Shown: positions 1-8,466 of the stretch, piece by piece | How positions within the stretch are numbered: position 1 is the stretch's first letter | Layout: each line of letters starts with the position of its first letter | Assembly: GCF_948472415.1 (NCBI RefSeq) | Contig: NZ_OX419519.1 | Coordinates: forward strand, 2,232,001-2,296,000 | Source of the DNA: Kitasatospora fiedleri | GTDB lineage: Bacteria; Actinomycetota; Actinomycetes; Streptomycetales; Streptomycetaceae | Direction: 5' to 3' | DNA length: 64,000 nt | The notes under the pieces: model-generated | Told to the model about the DNA's origin: nothing | Database searches by the model: none | Seen by the model: the letters and a program-made list of their open reading frames with translations, nothing else | Translations under genes and position numbers: made by a program

Positions 1-2
1 GT

Positions 3-821
3 ACCGGGCTCCACACCCCTGGCAGTCGTGCCGGCCTCGCTGCCGGCGACGCTGATCAGCTCGCCGAGATGCTGAACGGCCAGGACCGGACCATGCTCCT
101 GCACGCGCTCAAGACCGCAATCGGCGGCTCCCTCACCGAAGAAGACATCCGGCTCATCAGCAACCGCAAGGTCCAACTCCGACACTTCGACCAACTGCTG
201 AACGACCCCGAGTACTTTCGGAAGGAAAAGGAGCGAACCACCAAGTCCAGCGAAGCGCTCTGGCAGGACTACTTCGAAGGAAACCCTTGGATCTTCGGCT
301 ACGGCCTCAACCTCGTCGCCTGCGAAGCCCTCGACGACGGCAAGCTGGAACGTATCACCACCGGAGCCAATATCTTCACCGGAGCCGGCAAGCGGATCGA
401 CGCGATCATGCGCTCCAAAGGCTTTATCAGCAGCATGCTGTTCTGCGAGATCAAGACCCATGAGACACCACTGCTCGCCAAGACCCTCTACCGCACCCCG
501 GACATCTACCAGGTCTCGACGGAACTCGGAGGCGGAGTCGCCCAAGTCCAGAAGACCGTCCACAAAGCCCAACGGCTGATCTCCGAGGAACTGACCCGGC
601 TCTACCAGGCCGACGGCACCCCGACCGGCACCGAACTCTCCACTACCAAGCCCCACCAGGTCCTCGTGATCGGCAGCCTGGCCGAATTCAAACACGACGG
701 CGAGGTCAACCCGGAAAAGCTCAGCTCTTTCGAACTCTACCGATCCTCCGTCCAAGGCATCGAGGTCATTACGTTCGACGAACTCTACGACCGAGCATGC
801 TTCATCGTGGCGGACCAGTAG
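3..821 (+). CDS. sduA: Shedu-type anti-phage protein SduA, C-terminal part (5' truncated by window edge)
   Basis: The frame is open from the window edge, so the first Met (position 69) is probably internal and the gene starts upstream. The visible ~270 residues look like the DUF4263/Shedu nuclease-like domain: the segment ALWQDYFEGNPWIFGYG matches the conserved NPWIFG region, and it is followed by a basic D-x-I segment (KRIDAIM) and CEIK, a D...(E)xK-like nuclease signature. Shedu proteins are known single-gene phage defence nucleases. Codon use here is visibly less GC3-rich than in every other gene of the window (many A/T third positions), which suggests recent acquisition. An IS remnant follows immediately. 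The family call rests on motif recognition only; the missing N-terminus could carry an extra sensor domain. Confidence 0.75.
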   Translation, partial: TGLHTPGSRAGLAAGDADQLAEMLNGQDRTMLLHALKTAIGGSLTEEDIRLISNRKVQLRHFDQLLNDPEYFRKEKERTTKSSEALWQDYFEGNPWIFGYGLNLVACEALDDGKLERITTGANIFTGAGKRIDAIMRSKGFISSMLFCEIKTHETPLLAKTLYRTPDIYQVSTELGGGVAQVQKTVHKAQRLISEELTRLYQADGTPTGTELSTTKPHQVLVIGSLAEFKHDGEVNPEKLSSFELYRSSVQGIEVITFDELYDRACFIVADQ

Positions 822-944
822 GACTCTGTCGCCCACCTCACAGCCAGGGACGGGATCGTACTTCGGTAGCTCTCCGTAAGCCGCGCACCGAGCAGGCGGC
901 GCGATCCCTCGGCATCGCCCGGCACTTTCCGGTGCCTCTCATCC

Positions 945-1019
945 GTTGAGGTCGCCGCGTGTGCACTGATTGTGAAATGATCTTCCTTGAGGGGCATGTT
1001 TCCGCAGGTCAGAGGCATG
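945..1019. repeat. Imperfect direct repeat, copy A
   Basis: This segment begins GTTGAGGTCGCCGCG and includes GAAATGATCTTCC and CAGGTCAGAGGCATG. It recurs, diverged, at 1724-1800 on the other side of the IS630 remnant. No coding frame is supported. Confidence 0.6.
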
Positions 1020-1065
1020 TTTGATCAGAACTACGACCTGTAGGACACCCTCTGACCTGCGGTAA
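999..1065. repeat. Palindromic repeat 1 (17-bp arms)
   Basis: Arms 999-1015 and 1049-1065 are complementary with one mismatch (TTTCCGCAGGTCAGAGG against CCTCTGACCTGCGGTAA), around a 33-nt loop. The arm core TTTCCGCAGGTC is shared with the palindromes at 1086-1130 and 1863-1903. Confidence 0.7.
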
Positions 1066-1085
1066 CGCGGTTCGATCTCTCGGCG

Positions 1086-1130
1086 TTTCCGCAGGTCGAG
1101 CAGGGCTCTGACCTGCTCGACCTGCGGGAA
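1086..1130. repeat. Palindromic repeat 2 (19-bp arms)
   Basis: Arms 1086-1104 and 1112-1130 pair over 19 bp with one mismatch, around a 7-nt loop. It has the same TTTCCGCAGGTC core as its neighbours. There is no T-tract, so it is unlike a classical terminator. Confidence 0.75.
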
Positions 1131-1178
1131 CATCTGGAGAGGGATTGGCTGCAGCACGCCTTCTCGCTCCTTTCGGTA

Positions 1179-1635
1179 CCGAACTTGATCGGGTGATGCC
1201 GGAGTCGTTCGCATGGCAGTGGTCGGCTGCCTTCGGCAGCTCTGTTGGCGTGAGGTACGCGCAAGGTGGGGGCTGACCGACGCCGAGGGGGCCGCGCGGG
1301 AGCGGATTCGGCTCGGCGGTCCGACCGTGCCGGTCCGGGACAACGTCTGCCCCCAGGTGGCCCCACCGTTACGGGAGTTCATCGAGGCGAGCCCCCGTTG
1401 GCTCACCGTGTTCCACCTGCACTCCCACGCGCCGGGCCTCAACTCGCAGGAGGGCATCTGGACGCTGGTCAAACGCGGCATGGGCAACCTCGCCGCCGCC
1501 GACCCGAGCCAGATCACCTGGGCCGTGAAGCACCGGCTCAAGCAGATCCAGCACCACCCCGACCTGGTCGGCGACTGCCTTGTCGGCACCGGCTTGATCA
1601 TGAACGGCTGACCGACATCACCCGATCAAGTTCAG
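1179..1635. mobile_element. Internally deleted IS630-family element with both terminal inverted repeats
   Basis: The left end (GAACTTGATCGGGTGATG at 1181-1198) is the exact reverse complement of the right end at 1616-1633. Two further bases on each side pair approximately, and a TA dinucleotide flanks each end (1177-1178 and 1636-1637). TA duplication and a DDE transposase of this type are characteristic of the IS630/Tc1-mariner group. At about 457 bp it is much shorter than the usual ~1.1 kb, and only the C-terminal third of the transposase remains, so it could move only in trans. Confidence 0.8.
1318..1611 (+). pseudogene. IS630-family transposase, C-terminal remnant
   Basis: The translated segment runs VPVRDNVCPQVAPPLREF, WLTVFHLHSHAPGLNSQEG and then WTLVKRGMGNLA. 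This matches the last third of IS630 DDE transposases, where the sequence is normally DN(x)nH...LPSYAPDLNPVEG.W..LKR. The final catalytic Glu is present within LNSQEG. The N-terminal helix-turn-helix region and the first catalytic Asp are missing, and sequence upstream of ~1318 in this frame is not recognisable as transposase. It ends one codon inside the right inverted repeat and is probably non-functional. Confidence 0.75.
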
Positions 1636-1723
1636 TATCGCCACGTAGAACAAGGTCTGAACGCGCGCCGACTCGCCGGCAGCGTGGCCGCCCCGGGACG
1701 CGCACGAGCTGGCCCTCAGTTCG

Positions 1724-1800
1724 GTTGAGGCCGCCGTATGTGCACCGGCCGTGAAGTGATCTTCCACGACACCCCCGCCTTCCCAGGTCAGAGGCATGGT
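1724..1800. repeat. Imperfect direct repeat, copy B
   Basis: This is a diverged copy of 945-1019 in the same orientation (GTTGAGGCCGCCGTATGTGCAC, then GAAGTGATCTTCC and CAGGTCAGAGGCATG). Confidence 0.55.
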
Positions 1801-1862
1801 GGAGCCGCACTGCCACCTCTGGGCCCCTCTCCGAGCTGCGGGGACGCAGGTCGGCCTCTCAT

Positions 1863-1903
1863 CCGTTTCCGCAGGTCAGCACCCCGCCGGCCTGCGGAAA
1901 CGG
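1863..1903. repeat. Palindromic repeat 3 (13-bp perfect arms)
   Basis: CCGTTTCCGCAGG (1863-1875) is perfectly complementary to CCTGCGGAAACGG (1891-1903). It belongs to the same family as the palindromes at 999 and 1086. Confidence 0.7.
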
Positions 1904-1997
1904 TGTTCTCGGGTGCGGCGACCGGGCGAGGGGCGTTCGTCCTGGTGACTGGAGTTGCGTGGTGATGATTGAAGCTGCTTGATACTGGCCAGTTTCA

Positions 1998-2026
1998 TTG
2001 ACATTCGAGCATCATGTTGCTGCTAT
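1998..2026 (+). promoter_or_regulatory. Candidate sigma-70-type promoter for the GH27 gene
   Basis: TTGACA (1998-2003), a 17-bp spacer and TGCTAT (2021-2026) lie about 120 bp upstream of the alpha-galactosidase start. The -35 is consensus and the -10 is only fair. Confidence 0.4.
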
Positions 2027-2147
2027 TGCCGCACCGACCGCGTGGTGCGGCCCCGGCGATCGGCTCCGTCCGCGTCTCGGTGCGGGCCGGTTCGTGGCGG
2101 CGAGGGGCCTGGAGGTCGTTCCGTTCGTCCGTTGAAGGGGTACCGGC

Positions 2148-4766
2148 ATGAAACGCTCTCTTCGGTTCCGGCCCGTCGCCGTGTGTGCGATCGTGCTGGC
2201 GGGCCTGGTGCTGGCCCCGCAGGCGGCGCGGGCCTCGTCCACGGCGACCAGTGCTTCGGGGAGTGCGCTGGCGGTCACTCCTCCGATGGGCTACAACAAC
2301 TGGGCCCGGTTCGGGTGTTCGGCCGACAACCCGAACAGCGGTGACGTCGGGCCGTCCGAGGCGCTGATCCTGGGGCAGGCGGCGTCCCTGGTCGGTTCGG
2401 GGCTGGCCGCCAAGGGGTACCGGACCGTCACCATCGACGACTGCTGGATGACCCGCTCCCGCGACGCGAGCGGCAACCTGGTGGCGGACCCGGCCAGGTT
2501 CCCGAACGGGATGGCGTACCTCGGACAGCAACTGCACAGTCAGGGACTTGAGTTCGGCATCTACGAGGACATCGGCAACTCGACCTGCGGCGGCTACCCC
2601 GGCGACTACGGCCACTTCCAGCAGGACGCCGACCTGTTCGCGTCCTGGGGGGTGGACTACGTCAAGCTGGACGGCTGCAACATGCCCTCGGCCGACAACA
2701 ACCTCGCCGGGTACACCAGGGACTACGCCGCCTTCGCCGCCGCGCTGAAGAAGAACGCCGGCCACCGCGACATGGTCTTCTCGAACTCGGCGCCCGCCTA
2801 CTTCTCCATCGGCCCGACCGAACTGGGCAGTTGGTACTCGATCGTCGACGCCTCCGCCAGCAGCAGCCAGCTCTGGCGCAGCGGCTACGACGTGAAGATG
2901 GCGCACGCCGGCGGAAGCGCCTGGACCAAGCCGGGCAACCAGGCGGGCGTGCTGACCCAGTACGGCTACAACACCGAGCTGGCCCGCTACTCCGGTCCCG
3001 GGAACTGGAACGACCCGGACTTCCTGATCCCCGACCAGCTGACCGACGCCGAGACCCGCAGCCAGCTCGCGCTGTACGCGGTGACGTCGTCGCCGCTGAT
3101 CCTGAGCACCGACGTCCCCCACCTGTCGGCGGCGGCGCTGGCCGCCCTGAACAACGCCGAGGTCATCGCCGTCGACCAGGACGCCCTGGGCGCCGGAGCC
3201 GTGCGGATGGGCGACGGGCCGGCCGGCTCCGGCAGCGGTGTCGAGCTCGTCGCCAAGCCGCTGTCCGACGGCAGCCTGGCCGCCGTCGTGCTGAACAAGG
3301 GCGCCGCCGTCCAGGCCGGCTACAGCCTGAGCCTGTCCGCGCTCGGCCTCGATCCGGCCGGCAGCGGCTGCGGCTACACCGTCAAGGACCTCTGGGGCAA
3401 CCAGGGTTGGGCCGGGGACACCTCCGCCGCCTCCGCCGGATCGGTGGCGCTGGCGAACATCGGCAGCCACGACAACGCCATGCTGAGGATCACCCCGAAC
3501 GCCGGCTGCGCCGGGTACACCCCCACCGGCCAGATATCGGCCAGTCCCCGCGGCATCAACAGCGCCCCGCTGTGCCTGGAGCGGTACGGGTCCGTCACCG
3601 CCGTGGACATCGCCACCTGCACCGGGGCGACCAGGCAGCAGTGGCAGCTGAGGGCCGACGGCACCGTCCGCCTGGTCGAGCCCGGAGCGGGCGGAACCGC
3701 CCAGTGCCTGACCGCGCCGTCCGGCACCACGGCCAGCGCCGTCAACGGCCAGTCCGGCCGGTGGCTGCGGGTCGACACCTGCGGCGCCGCCGCGGACGCC
3801 GGCTACCAGAACTGGTCCTACGGCCGCGACGGCAACCTGGTCCTGACCGGGTCTACCGCCGGCGCGGGCCTGTGCGCGGACGTCTACGGCGCGACCACCG
3901 GCACCTCCGGCACCCCGGTCGACCTCACCGCCTGCGCGGCGGCCCCGGACGCGCTGAAGGCGGCCCAGGTCTGGGCGGCGCCGGTCGGCGCCTCCACCTA
4001 CCAGGCCGACCACGCCAGCACCCTCGGCGGCCAGGCGCAGGTCTCCGCCTGCGGCACCTGCCCCGACGGCAAGCTGGTCGGCTTCATCGGCGGCACCACC
4101 AACACCGGCACCCTGACCTTCGCCGACGTCGAGGTCGCCACCGCCGGCACCTACCAGCTGCAGATCGACTACATCAACGGCGACGCCGGCGCCCGCACCG
4201 GGAACATCACCGTCAACGGCGGCACCCCGACCCCCGTCGGTTTCCCCAGCAACGGCAACTGGACGACGGTCCAGTCGAAGCTGGTCACCGTCGGGCTGAA
4301 GGCCGGTGCCAACACCATCCGGTTCGGCAACCCGAACGGCTGGGCCGCCTCCATCGCCACCCTCAGCGTCCCCACCGTCCCCACCGGCCGGCTGTACTTC
4401 GCCGACACCGACGGCACCCTCGGCGGCCAGGCGCAGGTCACCGCCTGCCCGACCTGTCTCGACGGCAAGCTGGTCGGCTTCATCGGCGGCACCACCAACA
4501 CCGGCACCCTGACCTTCACCGTCCCCGCCGAGACCGCCGGCACCTACCAGTTGCGGATCGACTACATCAACGGCGACGCCGGCGCCCGCACCGGGAACAT
4601 CACCGTCAACGGCGGCACCCCGACCCCCGTCGACTTCCCCAGCAACGGCAGCTGGACCGTCCCGCAGGCCAGGACCGTCACCGTCACCCTCCGGGCCGGG
4701 GACAACACCATCCGGTTCGGCAACCCCGACGGGTGGGCCGCCTCCGTCTCCACCGTCACCCTCTGA
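2148..4766 (+). CDS. Secreted alpha-galactosidase, GH27, with lectin-like and two CBM35-like domains
   Basis: An 872-residue exported glycosidase that should release alpha-galactose from plant galactosides. A Sec signal peptide covers roughly residues 1-30 (cleavage near QAARA). The GH27 barrel shows TIDDCW, the nucleophile motif YVKLDGC (Asp ~175), the acid/base Asp (~248, in LWRSGYD) and WNDPD (~287-291). A beta-sandwich domain follows, then a ricin-like lectin segment (~465-610) and two tandem near-identical modules (~618-744 and 749-872) ending in NTIRFGNP.GWAAS, like family 35 carbohydrate-binding modules. The start is supported by GAAGGGG upstream. No CebR-type box is seen here, so it may be regulated separately from the beta-glucan genes. 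A hairpin terminator lies directly downstream. Confidence 0.9.
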   Translation: MKRSLRFRPVAVCAIVLAGLVLAPQAARASSTATSASGSALAVTPPMGYNNWARFGCSADNPNSGDVGPSEALILGQAASLVGSGLAAKGYRTVTIDDCWMTRSRDASGNLVADPARFPNGMAYLGQQLHSQGLEFGIYEDIGNSTCGGYPGDYGHFQQDADLFASWGVDYVKLDGCNMPSADNNLAGYTRDYAAFAAALKKNAGHRDMVFSNSAPAYFSIGPTELGSWYSIVDASASSSQLWRSGYDVKMAHAGGSAWTKPGNQAGVLTQYGYNTELARYSGPGNWNDPDFLIPDQLTDAETRSQLALYAVTSSPLILSTDVPHLSAAALAALNNAEVIAVDQDALGAGAVRMGDGPAGSGSGVELVAKPLSDGSLAAVVLNKGAAVQAGYSLSLSALGLDPAGSGCGYTVKDLWGNQGWAGDTSAASAGSVALANIGSHDNAMLRITPNAGCAGYTPTGQISASPRGINSAPLCLERYGSVTAVDIATCTGATRQQWQLRADGTVRLVEPGAGGTAQCLTAPSGTTASAVNGQSGRWLRVDTCGAAADAGYQNWSYGRDGNLVLTGSTAGAGLCADVYGATTGTSGTPVDLTACAAAPDALKAAQVWAAPVGASTYQADHASTLGGQAQVSACGTCPDGKLVGFIGGTTNTGTLTFADVEVATAGTYQLQIDYINGDAGARTGNITVNGGTPTPVGFPSNGNWTTVQSKLVTVGLKAGANTIRFGNPNGWAASIATLSVPTVPTGRLYFADTDGTLGGQAQVTACPTCLDGKLVGFIGGTTNTGTLTFTVPAETAGTYQLRIDYINGDAGARTGNITVNGGTPTPVDFPSNGSWTVPQARTVTVTLRAGDNTIRFGNPDGWAASVSTVTL
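3999..4763 (+). repeat. Intragenic tandem duplication of a carbohydrate-binding module
   Basis: Two copies about 393 bp apart (3999-4376 and 4392-4763) encode closely similar modules. Long DNA stretches are identical, for example the codons for GKLVGFIGGTTNTGTLTF in both copies, indicating a recent or gene-converted duplication. Confidence 0.8.
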
Positions 4767-4792
4767 CGGCCGGGCCACCCGGAGCGGGCGGC

Positions 4793-4840
4793 ACCGGGCC
4801 GCCGGATCGCCTCCCCCCGTGGGCGATCCGGCGGCCCGGT
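4793..4840. terminator. Bidirectional hairpin terminator between GH27 and GH6 genes
   Basis: Perfect 19-bp arms (4793-4811 and 4822-4840) enclose a 10-nt loop, midway between two convergent genes. Confidence 0.8.
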
Positions 4841-4873
4841 GGTCTTGTCGGCGGCGGGGGTCGAAGTCAGGTC

Positions 4874-6154
4874 CTAGCGGCCGAGGTTGAAGGTGAGGGC
4901 GGGGTTCGCGTTCCGGGCCAGGGTGTGGGCGAAGTCCGGCCACCAGGCGCCGGCGGCGGGGTCCTCGCTGCCGTACTCGGGGTCGGCGGGGCCCGCCGTG
5001 CCGCGGTGGCAGGTGCCGTCCGACTCGCCGATGGTCTTGACGTAGAGGTAGGCGTCGGCGAGGGGCCGGCCGGTGTCGGCGGTGGGGCGGACGCCGATGC
5101 CGCGGCCGGGGGCGTTGCACCAGGGTTCGGCGTCGGTGTACTTGCCCGCCGGGGGAATCCAGGCGCCCTGGCCGTTGCGGCTGTTGTCCAGGACGTAGTG
5201 CGTGAGGTCCTGGACGGGGGGCTTCCCGACGGTCCCGTCGAACCAGGCGTCGACCCACTTCCAGGTGGAGGGGTCGGAGAAGTCGACGGCGTTGCCGGGC
5301 TGCCCGTCGTTGGGGGCGGCGGGCGAGTAGTACTGGCTGGCGCAGGTGTCGGTCCGGCCGCGGGCCTCGGCCGGGCCCTCGGTGGCGTACCAGACGCAGG
5401 TGGAGACCCAGGTGGCGTACCGGTTGAGCTGGTCGGTGGGCTGGTAGTTGGAGACGTTCAGCGAGAAGCCCTGGGTCTTGGACAGGTTCGCCTTGATCAG
5501 CCGTCCGGCCAGCTCGCCGACCGGCTGCCAGTTGCTGCTGCCGCCGTCGAGGTAGACGGAGGTCTTCGGCTGGGCCTCCATGATGTCCGCCGCGGCGCGG
5601 ATTTCGGCGTAGCGCTGCTCGGTGCGGGTGCCGTCCGGGTCGCCCTCCGGGCAGTCCTTAGGCAGCAGGGCCAGGCCGTCGGGTTCGACGATGACCGCGG
5701 CGCGGCCGGTGCCGATGCCGTCGGCGACGCCCTGGACCCAGGCCCGGTACGCCGCCGGGTCGGCAGCGCCGCCGGCCGAGTAGAAGCTGCAGTCCCGGCC
5801 GGTGACGTTGTAGAGGACGAAGACCGGGACGGTGCCGGTGGCCTTGGCCGCCAGCATGGTCTTCCGGACGACCTTCCCGATCTCGGCGGGGGTGCCGTAG
5901 TCGAGCCAGATCGCCTGCGGCCAGCTGGCCAACTGGGCCATCCGCAGGGCGTCCTGGACTTTGCCCGCCCTGAGGTCGGCGACCGCCTGCCGGGCCGCCC
6001 CGGCCTCGGGGTCGACGTAGAAGCGGGTGTTCGCGGGCAGGGTGTGGTCGACCGCCGGAGTACCGGACGCGGCAGCGGCCACTCCGCCGCCCAGGCCGCC
6101 GGAGGCGAGCGCCGCGCAGGCCACGGGGACGAGCAACCGTCGCACTCTGCTCAT
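4874..6154 (-). CDS. Secreted glycoside hydrolase family 6 (endoglucanase/cellobiohydrolase)
   Basis: A 426-residue exported cellulase. The start is set at ATG 6154, where a signal peptide begins (MSRVRRLLVPVACAALASGG, cleavage after ~30 residues); upstream in-frame sequence is Pro/Arg-rich and unlike protein. GH6 signatures are VLYNVTGRDCSFYSAGG and VIVEPDGLAL, which carry the two catalytic aspartates, then SVYLDGGSSNW and GFSLNVSNY. No cellulose-binding module is attached. A perfect 14-bp palindrome of CebR type lies 231 bp upstream of the start (6385-6398), linking it to the beta-glucan locus. Endo versus exo action cannot be decided by eye. Confidence 0.9.
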   Translation of the reverse strand: MSRVRRLLVPVACAALASGGLGGGVAAAASGTPAVDHTLPANTRFYVDPEAGAARQAVADLRAGKVQDALRMAQLASWPQAIWLDYGTPAEIGKVVRKTMLAAKATGTVPVFVLYNVTGRDCSFYSAGGAADPAAYRAWVQGVADGIGTGRAAVIVEPDGLALLPKDCPEGDPDGTRTEQRYAEIRAAADIMEAQPKTSVYLDGGSSNWQPVGELAGRLIKANLSKTQGFSLNVSNYQPTDQLNRYATWVSTCVWYATEGPAEARGRTDTCASQYYSPAAPNDGQPGNAVDFSDPSTWKWVDAWFDGTVGKPPVQDLTHYVLDNSRNGQGAWIPPAGKYTDAEPWCNAPGRGIGVRPTADTGRPLADAYLYVKTIGESDGTCHRGTAGPADPEYGSEDPAAGAWWPDFAHTLARNANPALTFNLGR

Positions 6155-6384
6155 GGGGAAAGTCTCCTTCGTACGGGGGTGGCGGGGTGGGTGGGGGTGT
6201 GCCCGGCGGCGGGGTCCGGCGGATCGGCGGCACGCGGAGCCGGGCGGCGCGCCGTCGAGGGCGCGGGCCGGTGGTGCGGGCGGCCGTGCGTACGTGCGCG
6301 CGGACGGGCAGGTGGGCGGGCAGGCGGGAAGCACGGGGCGGGGCGGGGTGGTGCGGTCGGCAGTGCGCTGGAAGGCTAGCGGGG

Positions 6385-6398
6385 TGGAAGCGCTTCCA
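6385..6398. promoter_or_regulatory. CebR-type operator upstream of GH6 cellulase
   Basis: TGGAAGCGCTTCCA, a perfect 14-bp palindrome. It differs from the established Streptomyces CebR box TGGGAGCGCTCCCA at one symmetric position per arm. Confidence 0.8.
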
Positions 6399-6776
6399 GT
6401 TTTGTCGTTGGCCCAGGCCGCCGTGGGCACTCATGGTGGGGGGTGCGCGACGGACGTGTCAATAGCCGTCCGGGCGGCCGGGCGGCGGGGGCATCGCCGT
6501 GAGCGGGCGGTCGGTGGTGCCCCGGGTGACGGCTGCCGGGTGCGGTCCGGAGGGGCCGTCGAGGGGCCTTCGAGAGGAGCCGGGGGTGGGGTGGGTCTTA
6601 TTTTCGCAGCTCAGAGAGGGGTTAGGGCGGGTTGAGGCGGGTCCGGAGTGCCCGGGTGCCGCCCGTCGGGGCGTCGGGGCGTTGGGGCGGCCCGACGGTG
6701 GACGGCGGTGGACGGTGGTGGGTGGCGGCCGGGACGGTCGGCGCGTCCGGGGTGGGGCGGGCAGCGGGTCGGCGGC

Positions 6777-6790
6777 CGGAAGCGCTACCG
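6777..6790. promoter_or_regulatory. Degenerate CebR-type operator upstream of the lacI gene
   Basis: CGGAAGCGCTACCG keeps 11 of 14 positions of the box found at the GH6 and GH1 genes. It could mediate autoregulation. Confidence 0.4.
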
Positions 6791-6903
6791 GAAAAACCGG
6801 GCACGCGTGCGCGTCGGCTCCGGTGGGTCACGGTCCGGACGGCCGGGGGCGTGGGATCATCGCAGTGTCCGCCGCCACGTGAAGCCGAGGAGCAAGTGTT
6901 TCG

Positions 6904-8060
6904 ATGGAGCCGTCGCCCAGGCGCATGCCGACCCTCGACGAAGTGGCGGAACGGGCCGGCGTCTCGCGTACCGCCGCCTCGCGCGTGATCAACAACGTGC
7001 CGCACGTCAGTCGGGCAAAGCGGGAGGCGGTGGAGCGGGCGGTCAAAGAGCTGGGCTACGTCCCCAACCCGACCGCGCGGGCCCTGGCCACCCGCAAGGT
7101 CGGCGCGGTCGTGCTGGCCGCCTCCAGCGACGAGGCCGGGCTGTTCGCCGATCCCTTCTTCGCCGAGGTCGTGGTGGGGGTGAGCGCCGCGCTGGAACAG
7201 TCCGACCTGGAGCTGATCCTGCTGCTGGCCAACACCCCGCGCGGCCGGGAGCGCCTGCGGCAGACGGTCCGCTCGCGGCGGGCGGACGGCATCATGCTGA
7301 TGCCGCTGGACGGCGACGATCCGCTGGGCGGGCTGGGCGAACAACCCGGCGTCCCGGTGGTCTTCGGCGGCCTGCCGCTGACCGGCGAGCCGCGCTGGTA
7401 CGTGGACGCCGACAACCGCGGCGGCGCCCGACTGGCGGCCGAGCACTTCGCCCGGACCGGTCGGCGGCGACCGGTGATGATCACCGGCCAGGCCGACCAG
7501 CGGGTCTCGTCGGTCCGCCAACAGGGCTTCACCGAGGGCCTGTTGCTGGCCGGGGTCCCCCTGCTGGACGCGGTCTCCGGCGACTTCCAGGAAGAGGGCG
7601 GCGTCCGGGCGATGGCCCGACTGCTGGACGCGCACCCGCAGTTGGACGCGGTCTTCGCCGCCTCGGACGGCATGGCGATCGGCGCGCTCCGGGAACTGCG
7701 CCGCCGCGGACGCCGGGTGCCGAGGACGTGGCGGTGATCGGGTTCGACGACCTGGCCAGCGCCCGGCTGACCAACCCGCCGCTGACCACGGTGCACCAGC
7801 CGGTGCGGGCCCTGGGCCACGAGATGGCCCGGATGCTGGTCGGCGCGATCGACGGCCAGGACCCGAGCCCGCTGATCCTCCCCACCCGACTGACCGTCCG
7901 CGAATCCGCCCCGTCCCCGCCCTCCCGGCCCCGACCGCCGCCCCGGCCGCGACCCGCGGGACCCACTGAGGGACGGGCGGGCGGCACCTGCGGGGACGGC
8001 CGGGAAGGAGCCCGTCGCCCGCCCCGGTGGCGGCGGACCGGTCGGGTGCGGCAGGCGTAG
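6904..8060 (+). pseudogene. LacI-family regulator (CebR-like) interrupted by a one-base frameshift
   Basis: The N-terminal helix-turn-helix (PTLDEVAERAGVSRTAASRV) and hinge (VPNPTARALATRK), then a periplasmic-binding-like sensor domain, define a LacI/GalR repressor. The first frame stops at 7737 after ...RRRGRRVPRTWR. The next frame resumes exactly in register with the family sequence EDVAVIGFDDLASARLTNPPLTTVHQP, so one base is missing in the CC at 7720-7721 (a CCN Pro codon is expected). After the normal C-terminus (~7910) the second frame runs on into a Pro/Arg-rich tail to 8060. GAGGAG precedes the ATG. CebR represses cellulose-use genes and is released by cellobiose; CebR-type boxes around it support the same role here. 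The shift could be a sequencing error or a real lesion making the locus constitutive. Confidence 0.8.
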
Positions 8061-8160
8061 CAGGCAGGACTCCGGCAGACGGTGGGAGGCGGCGACAGGC
8101 GGACGGCGCTGACGTGTGCCGACGTGCGGCGGCGGCACGATCGACGGCCGGCCAGGACTC

Positions 8161-8466
8161 GAACCCGCCGAGAGCCGGACGGCACTCACAGGAGTGATCA
8201 GGAAAGGCCCACCGCCCCTGTGTCGCCAGGCAGTTCGGGGACGACGCGAACGCCGGGGCGGGGCTCGGCGAACGGCGCAGACGTACGGCGGCGGGCGGCG
8301 GGCGGCGGGCGGCGCGATCGACGGTCAGTCAGAGCTAGAACCCGCCGAGAGCCGGACGGCACTCACAGGAGTGATCAGGAAAGGCCCACCGCCTCTGTGT
8401 CGCCAGGCAGTTCGGGGACGACGCGAACGCCGGGACGGAGCTCGGCGAACGGCGCCGACGTGCGGC
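8161..8466 (+). repeat. 177-bp tandem direct repeat in the intergene before the GH1 gene
   Basis: Unit 1 begins at 8161 and unit 2 at 8338 (period 177). The shared core runs from GAACCCGCCGAGAGCCGGAC through GGAGTGATCAGGAAAGGC to GACGCGAACGCCGGG, with few differences. The linking segment GCCGACGTGCGGCG also occurs before unit 1 and after unit 2. No function is recognised. Confidence 0.85.

Larger units (their letters stand above)
6155..6903. other. 749-bp intergenic region between GH6 and the LacI-type regulator
   Basis: A divergent control region. It holds one perfect operator (6385-6398), one degenerate operator (6777-6790), and G-rich low-complexity sequence with no convincing gene on either strand. 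Confidence 0.6.

Noticed and set aside
1738..1965. 75-codon plus-strand frame after the IS remnant
   Set aside because: It lies over the direct repeat and the palindrome at 1863 and shows no family features.
1995..5258. 1087-codon minus-strand frame over the alpha-galactosidase
   Set aside because: Shadow of the GH27 gene; it reads through the internal repeats and the terminator hairpin.
8161..8466. CRISPR-like array
   Set aside because: Only two units of 177 bp, without short repeats and unique spacers. The other tandem repeats in the window are in-frame or GC-rich minisatellites.
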